This document shows, piece after piece, positions 9,301 through 18,740 of a stretch of 21,505 nucleotides of DNA (position 1 is the stretch's first letter; each line of letters begins with the position of its first letter). Location of the stretch: positions 1 to 21,505 of the forward strand of contig NW_014039846.1 of NCBI RefSeq assembly GCF_001186125.1, in the 5' to 3' direction. The stretch is from Sphaeroforma arctica JP610. Taxonomy: Eukaryota; Opisthokonta; Ichthyosporea; Ichthyophonida. A program made the translations under genes and the position numbers. A model generated the notes under the pieces. It saw only the letters and a program-made list of their open reading frames with translations. It was not told where the DNA came from and did not search any database.

Positions 9301-12300
9301 ACGGCGAGGCACAGACAGCGGGGACGTCAGGACGTAATACGCCCAAACACGTACAGGAAACACGAACCGCCTCTGTAGACACACAGGCTGCTGCTGCTGC
9401 ACCTGGGCCTGTGCTGACTAGTGCAAGCCCGACTGTGAGCGGTAACAGTCCAAGAGGAGATGAGCGGGTACAGTCTGAGGGCAAAGCTACAGGCAAGGTT
9501 GGAGTCGAGCCAACCTCACCTGTGGATGTGTCCGCGCGTCTTGCGAAGGTTTCGTCCAGGCCACACGAAAGTGGGCACGACCGTACAGCGGCTGAGGGCT
9601 ATGGCGCCAACGAGGCGTGCTCGCGTGTAGTCGACAAAGTCAACGGGGATGTAGGTATAAATGACATGGATGTGGATGGAAAGACGAACCCTGTTGCGAA
9701 TACGGACGCCAGTTCAATACTTCCCGAGGATTCGAGTCGTGCTTCGCCGCTAATTACAGAGGATACTAAATCGAAAAGCTCGACTTCCAATGCGAACAAA
9801 GAAATATCGAGTGCCACACAAGACATGGATGGTGCGCAGGCTGCGACTACAGCACATTTTGAGAATGTGAGCACGCAGGTAAACAATACAAATAGTGACG
9901 GTACTATCAGTATGCCACCTTCATCTGACCACCCGGCATGCAGCACCGACCCCCACAACGCTGCAAATATATCAAAATTGGGAACAGATGGAAACTGGAC
10001 TAAGCAAGCTCCGCGGGATAGCAACTACACACCTGCTGTAGATGCTACGGCGGCCACTGCGGATGCTTCCACGACACTCGCAACCGACACGCCGCATGGC
10101 TGTGCAATCGGTGCATTTGGCACAGTGGCTGCTGCAAGCCATGAGGACGATGCAGTGGTGGAAGAGGGCTCATTGGACGGCACCTTAGCCAGCGTTAACC
10201 TCACGAGCCACAAACGTCACCACTGGACACCGCAAGCTCTGGCCATGGCCATGCAGGGCCAACATGTTGGCGGCCACGTGTTCGCGCGATGGGTGGATGG
10301 CGTGTTCTATCCCGTGCGCGTGGTAGGGGGGACTATGAGTGACACGGAATCAAATTCGGATCCTGCCTCTGTGGAGGTGTCTGTGAAGCCTTCTGTAGGG
10401 GTGTCTGTAACATCGGATAAGGCTGAGTTGGACAGGCGCCACAGTGATAGTAGAGGTGCGGCGAAACGTTTAGGAGAGAGTGTGTCTGGGTTATCCGAGT
10501 GCAGACACAGCAACAAAATAAGCGCAGCAAGCGGGTTGAAGCTTACTGCTGGTGACCAGGCTGCAGAGGCGAGTACGACTTCTGGGGCAGATACGAACGG
10601 TCGTTTGACTATTGGGGAGAGTGAGAAGGCTAACTCTGCCTTGAAAGTCAATGGTTGGCTGTACTACGACGTTGACTTCCGGCCTATTCTTGACAGTGCG
10701 GATAGTTTGGAGCCATTGCAAAAGACGGCATCACAAGACCGAAACACAAACATCAACGCCGCTCAGCAACAATCACAATTATCATCTCCTCCTCCGCTGC
10801 TGAAGCTACCCACTTATATTACAAACACGAACACAACCACTGATGCAAACATAAACACTACCACAGGCACAAATACGGCCACAACCACAGGCACAAGCAC
10901 AAGCACAGGCCTAAACACAAATACAACCACAAACGCAATCGCGGCCAACTTGAAAAGCATGCATGTGAAGCGAGTTCCATGGACGGATATTATTGTGCCC
11001 GACGCTGCCCTGGAGGCCAAGGTCAGTGAGAACACGCGCCGAGATACTAAGCGAGGTATCAAACGTGCACGTGCTCTGCAACGGAACAAAGATGGGAGTC
11101 TGGATGGGCGCACGGCGGCGGCAAGAGCGCTGAAGATGAGCAAGCTGGGCAAAGGAGTCAGTGTAGGCACGTATCGCGCAGGGACTAGCAAGCACACCAA
11201 GGTGTGTGTGCCGAATGTAAACTCGCGCGGAGACGCTGATGCGAGCGCTGTGACGGCGACCAACGTTATTGGCGGCACGGATGAGGGGAGGAGCATGCGC
11301 ATGCGGCGTAACACCACTGTGAGTGTTAGTGAAGGGGCGGAGAAGGAGACAGTTCCAGGACACCCCCGGCGCTCGGCTGGTGCTGTTGCTACGGGTACAC
11401 CGACAGACGTGAATGGCAGCGGTGCGGCGAGTGTGAGTGGGGGCGAGGCTAGGAGGCCTGCTCGAGAGAGGGGTGTGGGGAAAAGTGGTGGTGCTGGTCA
11501 GAAGCTCAGACAGTCACGACTGGGTGCTCAACAACCTGCCGGTGCTAGTGAGCAGGAGGCGGCTGTGTTGGCAGTCGCTACTTCTGGTATTAAGCCAGCA
11601 ACGGGAGAAATTGCCACAGATGGCGCAGTAGTCAAACCTCAGAGTGCAGGTGAGGATAGTGCGAGCACGCGTGGTAGCCAGGGTGTGGCATCACAGGCTC
11701 CAGCAACAGGCGTCTATGGGACTAAACGTCCCGTGCGCACCCGCACACAAGGTATAAAAAGACCGAGCGACGCGGCGAAGAAGGAGCCGATGGCAGATAC
11801 CTCCGCTACTGCAGCTGCTGTGGCACATGCAGCAAGTCCCGCTGTCCGGGGGAGGCGCGTGAGCAGGTCTGTATCTGAGTCTAGCACACACAGGGCTTCG
11901 CGCGAGCATAGCAGTGGCAAGCACGCTCGTGCGCAACCCAAAGCGAAGGGGGCTGCGGATGTGAGCTCAAAAGCCGACGCCTCGAGCCTTAGTAGTACTG
12001 CCGCTGCGAGTACAGTTGGTGGTGCGAATGGGGAGGTTTCCACATCTGATAGGAGGGTATCGGGTAAGAGTGTGCTACCTCATCTGCCTGTGCTTATGAC
12101 TAGTCGTGGTAAGATTGACGGACGGTCATCGGCGGCGAGAGGGGCGAGTATGATCGCGCGGGTGAGTGCAATGAACGCCCGTGCGAGTGGCAGGGGAGCA
12201 CGTGCGGGGGGGCAGCGCAGCAGACAGTCCAGGCACATGCAACAGGCAGCAAAGCATACAGCTGCCGAGACGCAGACAGGTGCAGCGCGCGCTACCAGTA

Positions 12301-12914
12301 CACACCTACGGCACAGACACAGCAGTGTGAGCAGCCAGAGCAGTGCATCTGGCAGGCAGGCTGCGGGCAAGGGTCTCGAGCTCGATAGGGAGGTAATAGC
12401 TGTGAGTATGCTGAGTGGCACAGGTGGTCGAGTGAGGAGCAGACATAGCAAGGATCTCGCCTGGGGATCAAATGCGGGTGGTGTGAACGACAGTCTGCGA
12501 AGTGACGGACCTCTGAACATGCGCCGGACTAAGAGCGAGGCTGTAGCTAGCTCGAATGACAAGTCGGGAGCTGGCGCAAGCTATAAGACCAGCACAGGTA
12601 CGTGCGCAGCAACAGATATGGACACACCTTGGAGCGCAGCCACGAGTCGGAAAACGAGTACACACAAGCCCCCGATGGTAGAGCGACATGTGCAGTGCAT
12701 GTGCGGAGGGGTGGCCATTGTAGGGAAAGGTATGCAGTGTGCCACGTGTGAGCACTGGTCGCACGATGCGTGTGTGCAGCTGAGTGCGCGGGCGCGCCAA
12801 TCAGCTACGACGCGAGCGGAGATCAGCACGGGTACCAGGTCCGCCGTGGCAAGTCCATTCACGTGCTTCAGATGTGTGCGAGTGCCCAATCCGTTGCTGT
12901 TCCGCGCAGAAGAG
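6333..12914 (+). CDS. Tudor/PHD protein, giant coding exon 2
   Basis: The exon has 2194 uninterrupted codons (residues 137-2330). It opens VYDATDKLWYRTRIIEI and continues IRIHYPGFSKIFDEDI to SARLRP, which completes a Tudor/MBT-like barrel (about 128-186) resembling PHF20 Tudor 1 ('W.P.RI..I', 'VHF..W...YDEWI', 'DS.RLRP'). It then runs for over 2000 residues of Ser, Gly, Arg, Lys, Thr and Ala with acidic patches such as ETDSETESDE. Five copies of a ~34-residue motif occur between 361 and 962, a probable split Tudor at about 1447-1690, and a PHD finger at 2258-2317. It ends at GAG|GTATGT; without splicing the frame stops 18 bp later (TGA 12930-12932). There is no ATG at 6474: the frame enters from the acceptor at 6332. 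A 6.6-kb exon is unusual beside the ~200-500-nt exons of the neighbouring gene. Confidence 0.85.
7005..7106 (+). other. Motif repeat copy 1 (residues 361-394)
   Basis: This copy reads RRTGAGSAALKSLFSYGRN then MGDVKIDLEALEAEE. The core GxGxxALxSLFSYGxxMGDVxID is shared with copies 2 and 3. A basic RR leads in and an acidic EE follows. I do not recognise it as a named domain. A weaker candidate copy upstream (around 6785-6840) reads SSVMSRFLYSRKR. Confidence 0.85.
7353..7454 (+). other. Motif repeat copy 2 (residues 477-510)
   Basis: This copy reads RRMGNGSSALNSLFSYGPT then MGDVVIDFAALETEE. It is nearly identical to copies 1 and 3 at the core positions, while the flanking 100 or more residues share no evident similarity, which suggests the motif itself is under constraint. 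Confidence 0.85.
7767..7868 (+). other. Motif repeat copy 3 (residues 615-648)
   Basis: This copy reads RRTGNGRAALKSLFSYGRT then MGDVVIDTTLLKEE. It begins with the same basic lead and ends with the same acidic run as copies 1 and 2. Confidence 0.85.
8277..8381 (+). other. Motif repeat copy 4, variant type (residues 785-819)
   Basis: This copy reads PKRGSLGDDAKNSLFVDHPP then WWEETVTLETGYDLS, followed by an acidic stretch. It keeps G, A, N/K-S-LF and the final V-x-(I/L) strand of copies 1-3 but replaces SYGxxMGDV with VDHPPWWEETV. It pairs closely with copy 5, so two subtypes exist. Confidence 0.8.
8709..8810 (+). other. Motif repeat copy 5, variant type (residues 929-962)
   Basis: This copy reads PKRGLLGDEAKNALFIDHPP then WYEATITLDTIDKL. 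It matches copy 4 at most positions (PKRG-L-GD-AKN-LF-DHPPW-E-T-TL). The two are 144 residues apart in otherwise unalignable sequence. Confidence 0.8.
10251..11007 (+). other. Probable 53BP1-type Tudor domain interrupted by two low-complexity inserts
   Basis: Three separated pieces read in order like one Tudor barrel. The first is HVGGHVFARWVDGVFYPVRV (residues 1447-1466), compare 'G..V.AKW.DG.FYPG.I' in 53BP1-like Tudors. The second is LYYDVDFRP (around 1579-1587), compare 'YKVLFDDG'. The third is KRVPWTDIIV (around 1682-1691), compare 'V...DIL'. Between them lie about 110 Ser-rich and about 95 Gln/Thr/Asn-rich residues. The order and the individual strands are seen; that they fold together is inferred. 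The first piece alone would still suggest a Tudor-like site. Confidence 0.5.
10821..10940 (+). repeat. Degenerate ACA/CAC-rich repeat encoding Thr/Asn low complexity
   Basis: The DNA is a degenerate array of acaaacac-like words with almost no G on this strand. It encodes alternating Thr and Asn with a few Ala, Gly and Ser (about residues 1633-1672). It probably grew by replication slippage inside the exon and forms the second insert of the split Tudor. Confidence 0.85.
12681..12881 (+). other. PHD zinc finger (residues 2253-2319)
   Basis: The ligand pattern is Cys2258, Cys2260, Cys2272, Cys2275, His2280, Cys2283, Cys2314, Cys2317, that is C-x-C-x11-C-x2-C-x4-H-x2-C-x30-C-x2-C. The text VQCMCGG, GMQCATCEHWSHDACV and FTCFRC fits the Cys4-His-Cys3 PHD fold, with the Trp two residues before the His seen in histone-tail-binding fingers. 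The stretch between the third and fourth ligand pairs (about 30 residues, Ser/Thr/Arg-rich) is longer than usual. PHF20-type PHD fingers share the initial C-x-C spacing. Confidence 0.88.
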
Positions 12915-13634
12915 GTATGTTGGATCGATTGAGACAGTGGGGTGATGATCATCTGCTGTGAACTCTCCCACCTTCTAGCGCTAAGCAGTTTGGTATTGCG
13001 ATCTGAGTTTAGATTTTGTTAAGGGGTTGGGGTTTGGCTGCACTTTCTGTGCATGTTTCGCGTATATGAATTCAGTTATTAGAATCACAAAACATGAGAG
13101 ATTCCTCTACGTAGGTTTTTGCCCCCAGTTGTCGACTTGCTGTGTCGTTTATTAAATTTCTCGTATCAAACATTCTATGTCCATCGAAGCGTTTCGATAA
13201 GAAGTCGTCATTGTGAATGTTTTGTCTGGCATGGTGCCCTGTAGGCGAACGTCGGCTGCTGTTATGAGTTACTGTATATCCGCTGAAATCGCGATTTTAG
13301 CCTTGCCAACTTTCAATTGGTGATTTGTCGAATTTATATCGATCTGGTATTGTGCTTATTGAGTTGGCCGATTGATTTGTATCCTTTCCACATTCACTTC
13401 GAATCATGACGCTTTACGCCAGGATAGGCGATCACTTTTTAACAGTTGTATGCATGCCCGTGTATAAACATTGAGTATTTTAAAAGTCCCTATCAAAAGA
13501 GTCCTACTTGTTTTTCAAAATTCAAGACCGCGACAGTGGGAATATTTGCAGAAAGTATGCCTATCATCGTAACCGAGTTTTTTAATGTTTAAACAATCCT
13601 TGTATCCAAAATGTATACCAATCCTCGCCTCCAG
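12915..13634 (+). other. Intron 2 of the Tudor/PHD gene
   Basis: This 720-bp phase-0 intron has donor GTATGT right after GAG at 12914 and a proposed acceptor in atcctcgcctccag ending at 13634. It is AT-richer than the flanking exons and no other frame in it looks coding. The acceptor is the best pyrimidine-backed AG that keeps the frame, but it is not proved. Retention would end the protein at TGA 12930-12932, just after the PHD finger. Confidence 0.65.
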
Positions 13635-15154
13635 ATACTCTCAGAGGATTTGCTGCCAGCATGCGCGACGGCGGCACAGCTGCGCTCGTCTGTGCTCAAC
13701 GAAGGACAGGCAGTCCATCGCGCGGGCGCAAAGTCAAGTACAAACGTCATGCCCGCGCAGAAGCCTTCGCATATCCGCTCGCAAATGTCTGAGCCCCCCA
13801 TGCAAGGCCATCCACATGCGTCGAAGTGCAGGCTGGATGGGCCGCGATCGATGACTGAGTTGGGCTTAGCTTTGCCACAGACATATGCACAGACGACTGG
13901 CGCTGAAGCACACGGCCAACGGCTAGATAGCGGTACTCCGCGCGAACTATCCCAGAAACTGGGTGAGAAATCCCTGGGTAGTACGTGCACCGGTGTGACC
14001 GCGCCAAGCATTCCGCCGCAAGCGTGTGCACACACACACAGTCCTGGAAGCGCATCCGCAAACGAGGAGCAGCCCGTTCGTGGGCCGGAACCACCTCCAT
14101 CGAGGACCGTTCCATTCACGCAATCGACCCAGACATTGAATTTGGCACCGCATTCCGGCAACTCGGCTTCAGTCTTGGCTACTGCCACTGCCAACGCGTG
14201 TGTGAGTGTTCGTGAAGACGAAGCACCACAACGACGGTCCTTTGACCACACATCTAGTCCAGGAATAGGCCTGGGTGCAGGAATGGTCAGACCACTTACT
14301 ACTACTATCAGTAGCGATCATGCCGTCCCCGTTACAGATGCAGGTCAAAACTATTCAACAGCTACACATATTGCACCGTTCTCTGGGGAATCAAATGCTG
14401 GTCAGACGTCGGCCGGAGGTATACGCACAAAGTGCGACGATCCGATTAATACTCTGCAAACAACCAGCAACATCAAAGATGAAGATGATACGTGGGATAG
14501 CACTCTACCGAGAAACCCGGGGAGCGGACCGGAGTATATAGCTCAGAAGGATTTGACTGAGATTGCTAGCGCCGTGCGTGTTGATCTGGCTTCACGAGTA
14601 GCAGAAACATCGCCGACCGGAGATTGTGTACGAGCGGATGCGATGTCAAGTGTAAATGCTGGCGATAATTCTAAGACGTATACGCCTAGAGCTGTGTATA
14701 ACTCGCAAGCTACTCCTGCGGTGACCGATTTAGTACACACAAGAAGTGTGAAATCCGCGCAATCTGACGATGGTTTTCTTGGGAACCGTGAGAGCTTCTC
14801 GTCGTCACCTTCTCCACCCATACCTCTCTCACCCACCCCCTCACCCTCACCCACTCAATCACCAGCAGTTGTATCTTCTGCTCCATTCAGAGCGGAATCC
14901 GTTTGCAGTGATATCACGATGCTGGCAAATACGCTTGTACTACAACCTGATATGAGTACTAGGCAGCGTACAATTGCAGCCGACGGTTCAGGGGTTGCTG
15001 AATTTGTGGACGCAGAATCGGACAGGACAGCGACAAGCGATCTCAGAAAAGTACATCTTCAGCGTGCAAGCACCTGGCAGGCATACAACCTCGCCAAGTC
15101 CCGTCTACGCCCTGTTACCCTGGCTGTGAATGCCTGCGCGCATCAGTTGTCTCG
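13635..15154 (+). CDS. Tudor/PHD protein, coding exon 3
   Basis: The exon encodes residues 2331-2836 plus two bases of the next codon, beginning ILSEDLLPACATAAQLRSS. Most is polar and disordered-looking, with Ser, Thr, Ala and Pro and a Pro-rich run near 14810-14870 (SPPIPLSPTPSPSPTQSP). It ends with a predicted amphipathic stretch, VHLQRASTWQAYNLAKSRLR then VTLAVNACAHQLS, before donor CG|GTATGT (15155). The open frame continues past the donor to 15275, but that extension is hydrophobic and unlike the rest. No domain is recognised. Linkage to exon 2 is inferred from matching phase, same strand and similar composition. A separate gene starting at ATG 13611 is the alternative. Confidence 0.65.
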
Positions 15155-15507
15155 GTATGTTGTGGTGTATTCTTCTGTCGGAGGGAGTAGTCTACCTCGT
15201 ATCGTAGTTTGTATGTATTGCGTATACAAAGCTGCACAATTTCAGCTGATTATCGAATTCCAAAACACGACTTAAGTGTATAAGTTATCTAGATGTGTTA
15301 TTGAATGGCGATCAATACGTGCGTGTGTCTCTGATCATTGTGCATCAACATCGGACTGTCTGTGCAAGCAACACGTGTGAGGTTTTGAACAATCCACCGG
15401 TAGAGGCAACGAATTACGCACGCAAAACGAATGTCTATTGAACCAGACTACCTTTACCTTGCTACGTCTAAATACCATATATACCTATGCTCTGTTGCAT
15501 TACACAG
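15155..15507 (+). other. Intron 3 of the Tudor/PHD gene
   Basis: This 353-bp phase-2 intron runs from donor GTATGT to acceptor tacacag (15501-15507). It joins a CG-ending exon to a G-starting one, making an Arg codon. I see nothing else inside it. Confidence 0.7.
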
Positions 15508-15823
15508 GTGTAGGAGTGCTTTGCTGTCACTGCCGGAGACTGTCGATATGTCACCGCAACTAGCGGGATCTTCTGTTGAGCCAATCGTCTCAGATTCTGC
15601 GTATTCTCAGTCACAGTCTGCTGCACCAATCGAGCAGTCATCGTCGCTTATAAATGAGCGAGGAATGCCGGCATGTGATAGAGCACCACCGAAGCAAAAC
15701 ACTCCCCCACCATCGAAGCTGAATTCGGCTGACTATGTCAGTATGCTTGAACAGATCGAATATTGGCAGGAAACACTGTTACAAAATCTAGAAGACACTC
15801 GGGGTTTAATCTCCCCGATATAA
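15508..15823 (+). CDS. Tudor/PHD protein, last coding exon
   Basis: The exon completes a split Arg codon and adds 104 residues (2838-2941) to a TAA stop at 15821-15823. It opens CRSALLSLPETVDMSPQ, which extends the helical stretch begun in exon 3. A Ser/Pro/Gln-rich linker follows, then a final segment YVSMLEQIEYWQETLLQNLE that has a heptad-like hydrophobic pattern and may be a short coiled coil or docking helix. No family is recognised for this tail. The phase match with the GTATGT donor at 15155 supports the splice. The frame is open upstream to 15431, but that ATG lies within the proposed intron. Confidence 0.68.
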
Positions 15824-16137
15824 ATTCTCAGTCACGTTTAGTGCATGAGCCTCGTTTATGTCATCAATAATCGGGGATGTATTGATTTCCGGATTTCATA
15901 TGCGGATGCGAAAGACTAAGCATCTGCGCGCACACCTCGTCTGCTGGCTCAACGCGTTCACGTGAACACTGTACACTGGAACGACACTTCAACGACAGAT
16001 TCGCATGCCATCAAGTGAACGAAATATATATCTAGCTATTTCAATAGGCAAATACACACAAGAGGGCATAAGCGCAATAAATAGTCTTAAAAATGTTTTG
16101 CAAATTGTGCATAATAGTCTAACGTTTCGCGAATAAA
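15824..16137 (+). terminator. 3' flank with candidate poly(A) signals
   Basis: AATAAA occurs at 16076-16081 and again at 16132-16137, about 250 and 310 bp after the stop codon. Either could direct cleavage of the Tudor/PHD transcript. This is motif evidence only; the sequence does not show which site is used. Confidence 0.45.
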
Positions 16138-16453
16138 GGCACACAGACTACTCATATTAATCGCGCACCTAATTATAAAAATAGCGATATAGTGCTAAAA
16201 GGGAGGCCAATGGAGTTCCCATGCTATGGTGCTGATGAAGAATGCCGATTTAAGAATGATGGGAACTTCATATCGCGATGTATCAACTATTCATACTTCG
16301 ACGCTCAGCTCGGAACTTTATATATTCCTACAGCCAGAGTAGATATTCCAAAGAGTATCACGCATATCAATAGATGAAGTTTCATGCTCAAGTATGATTC
16401 CAGTGTGAATTGATAAAAGGTCAAATTTGACTGTAACTTAATACCCAAGTCGA

Positions 16454-17046
16454 TTCCAAATCGATTTTTGTTTCTGCTATCTCCTTCCTGCTATTTACAC
16501 TTTACATTGAAAACCCCTAAAACCCTGCCTGTGAGTCACTGGGCCGCTCCTACTTCCTACTACATTTTGGACCGTTAGTATGTACCGTCTAAATTCCCGA
16601 GAAATGACAAGTCGGCCACGTCCTGGGCACATACTGACTACGGCCTGACCGGTTGGCCACGCGCTGGCTCCACAGTGGCAACTTCTGGCTCATGAAATTA
16701 GGGTTTAGGACGTGTAAAAGGACTCGCTGCAGTCATATGTATTCAAAGTAAAACAGCCAAACTGTGCATACATACAAAAAGACTTCTCAACTGATAGCGT
16801 ACATACAGATATATAAATATTTACATTAACGGTGCATTCTATTCCTGGTAATAAAGCCCGCTCTAATCATTTTCGGCGCAACGAGGAGATCAAACTTGGT
16901 AGGCCTTTTTTTAAAAAGGCCCCCCCTACGCGACCAAACAAAAATGTGGGAAGTGGGGGGTGGAGACTGTGAACTGTGGTGTCCTTCCTGACTTCCTCCT
17001 ACTTTTTATTTGGAAAATTATAGCAGAAACAAAAGTCGATTTGGAA
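16454..17046. mobile_element. MITE-like segment with 27-bp inverted repeats
   Basis: Bases 16454-16480 and 17020-17046 are inverted copies of each other with one mismatch in 27 (core word atagcagaaacaaaa on the right arm). Chance is an unlikely source of such an arm match at this spacing. The ~590-bp segment has no transposase frame. Inside it lie a shorter inverted pair (16516-16526 against 16700-16709) and a GGCC/T-A hairpin. I could not identify a clear target-site duplication, so the true ends may lie outside the arms. A non-autonomous DNA transposon is the best reading; the family is unknown. Confidence 0.45.
16902..16921. repeat. Short perfect hairpin ggcct/aggcc
   Basis: The arms GGCCTTTTT (16902-16910) and AAAAAGGCC (16913-16921) pair perfectly around a TT loop. 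A C-run follows directly. It lies inside the MITE-like segment; no function is evident. Confidence 0.7.
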
Positions 17047-17470
17047 CCGCCCAAGTTTGATTTGCCAAAGTGTATAGGGAAAGGATCGATCTCGATTGCA
17101 GTTTTACTTTGACTCTGTGTCAAGATGTGCACATTGTGTTTACAGACATAAGGTAGTATGTGGTGTGAATCAGCGCAATTGCTTTAATATACTATTTTCT
17201 GAAAGCTAGTCTACGTAGAGATCGGCTCTCTCGATTAGGATAGCACACAGTTCGCTTAACCTGATATGGTAGTTACATGTGCAGATTTGTATTGTGATGA
17301 GAGTTTTTATGTATGCACATCTCTGTGAGTTTAAATCGCATAAGCTCTCGGTAAACTTCGATGGCGGAGAAATGGCTGCCTCGTCCCATCAACTCTGGCC
17401 GCCGATCGTATACATCACATCCATATGCATCGTGAATACGCACTGCATCTCAGAACCTCACGCGATGCGC

Positions 17471-18131
17471 TTATCTAGGTTGAACGCAAATGTGCCATTC
17501 TTCTTGCGTTGCTGATTCTTGCGGATGCAGAACAGGAGGTTGGGATTCACATCGTGTAGTACTAGACATGTCATTGTTCTTCGAAGATGTAAGTGACAAG
17601 CTGAAACTTCTGCATGCCCGCAACGGCGAGGGAATCGATGTCGCGGGAGATGGGCATGTATTGTTGCGTATTAAACTTCGTTTTTCTAGTTGGCATGGCA
17701 ATGGAGATTTTGGTTCATATTTAAATATATTCGATTCATCTAAGATCGTATTATCATGTGCGGGATCAGGGTGGATAACAACTAATGCACTAGTGTATAA
17801 GCGCGTCGCCCGATCCTCAAGCAAACTCCTACCCCTGGCAGCTTGGGAAGCTTCACTGAGTTCCACAGTGGAACTGGATGGTTTAACCACTTCCTCGCTT
17901 GACGAGATACTACCTACCCCTTTGGTTGACCGTATACCCGTAGGTTCACTATGTGATTTACCTGAAATATATTTTAACTGCCTTTCGATACAAGTGGGCA
18001 TAGATCCATGTAAAGATACCTCGTGGATTTTGGAGTTCTCGACAGGTTCGACGTTATCTCGGCAAAGCTCTTCATCCTTTTTATGGCTAGATCGCCCTAT
18101 AGCTCGATTTATAACTTGTATCAATCCCATG
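17471..18131 (-). CDS. Hypothetical Ser-rich protein or exon, unknown function
   Basis: A frame of about 219 codons runs from ATG at 18130 (MGLIQVINRAIGRSSHKKDE) to TAA at 17473-17471. It is hydrophilic and Ser/Glu/Pro-rich (SISSSEEVVKPSSSTVELSE, then CPSPATSIPSPLRAC), without a recognised domain, signal peptide or membrane segment. Just upstream on this strand, gtatttcacctcag ends at 18132 and would make a good acceptor, so this may be the last exon of a gene lying to the right. The plus strand carries an equally long open frame (17490-18140), so one of the two is a shadow. I favour the minus strand because its product looks like a normal disordered protein. A real but unrecognised coding region is likely; its exact limits are not. 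Confidence 0.38.
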
Positions 18132-18740
18132 CTGAGGTGAAATACTCCCACATAATTGATGAAGCTGTGTTCCGTTTCCTATTCATTTTAAATATTGAGA
18201 TAATATCCAGACTTTATGTTTCATATTTTAGCTGTTGATAACTTGTACTATTTTTGTTTTTTATCAATCTTATATCAATTGCAGCAGCATGTATTTAGAG
18301 TTTATAGAATATACTTTCCTGTGTATATATATTATTTACAGTGTAGTCTACTAGTCTCTCAGAATGCTTCTATATGGATAAATAATCTTATTTATTTCAA
18401 GATGGTTGTAGCATATATTCTTTTTACTTCTATTGTGATAATGTGGTTTTAAAAACCACATTACCACAGCGGAAGCTGTTCTTGTTTTCTTTTTCTTTTT
18501 TAAAACAGAAAATATCAAAACAATGAAACATAGCATTCTATTTGTATCTATTTTTAGAGGGCTATGAGTCCTATGATATAATAGAATTTTGTTTTTGTAT
18601 TTTTTTTAAAAAGCGATAAGATAAAAATTACAATGACAAAACCGTAGTCTTCTATGATAATTTTGAAGAACTATGTTCTAAAATTTAACATTGTTTTTAA
18701 ATTTTAATAAAAACAAAACAGAATTAGAAGAAGAAAAAAT
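18132..18740. other. AT-rich spacer without recognisable gene, with hairpins
   Basis: The stretch is strongly AT-rich with many T and A runs. At 18439-18463 two 12-bp arms (taatgtggtttt and its complement) pair perfectly around one base. At 18465-18478 ACAGC-GGAA-GCTGT forms a small stem with a GNRA-type loop, followed by a T-rich run. No open frame of note; could include intron sequence of the minus-strand frame at 17471-18131. Confidence 0.6.

Larger units (their letters stand above)
4426..15823 (+). other. Gene span: giant Tudor/PHD-finger protein, four coding exons, about 2941 residues
   Basis: Exons 4426-4833, 6333-12914, 13635-15154 and 15508-15823 join in phases 0, 0 and 2 into one frame of 8826 nt including the stop. 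Domain order: Tudor (about 128-186), polar low-complexity region with five ~34-residue repeats (361-962), probable interrupted Tudor (about 1447-1690), PHD finger (2258-2317), then a disordered Ser/Thr/Pro-rich tail with predicted helices near the C-terminus. PHF20 and PHF20L1 also combine N-terminal Tudor domains with a later PHD finger and read methyl-lysine as part of the MOF-NSL acetyltransferase complex. By analogy this is probably a nuclear chromatin reader; that role is inferred. At roughly three times the length of PHF20, orthology is not established. Many KR-rich clusters could act as nuclear localisation signals. Confidence 0.75.

Noticed and set aside
13589-14251. 220-residue minus-strand frame
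   Set aside because: It is antisense to coding exon 3, which fits the splice phases and composition of the Tudor/PHD gene better.
16192-16377. 61-codon open frame
   Set aside because: Short, featureless, without ATG at its listed start and without neighbours to support it.
16511-16710. Telomere-like words (aacccctaaaaccct and attagggtttagg)
   Set aside because: Only single, imperfect copies are present, so they are not an interstitial telomere array. They are better explained as a minor inverted pair inside the MITE-like segment.
17490-18140. Plus-strand frame of 216 codons
   Set aside because: It probably mirrors the minus-strand frame 17471-18131. Its product has no recognised domain, and its composition looks like the antisense of Ser-rich coding sequence. 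Not fully excluded.
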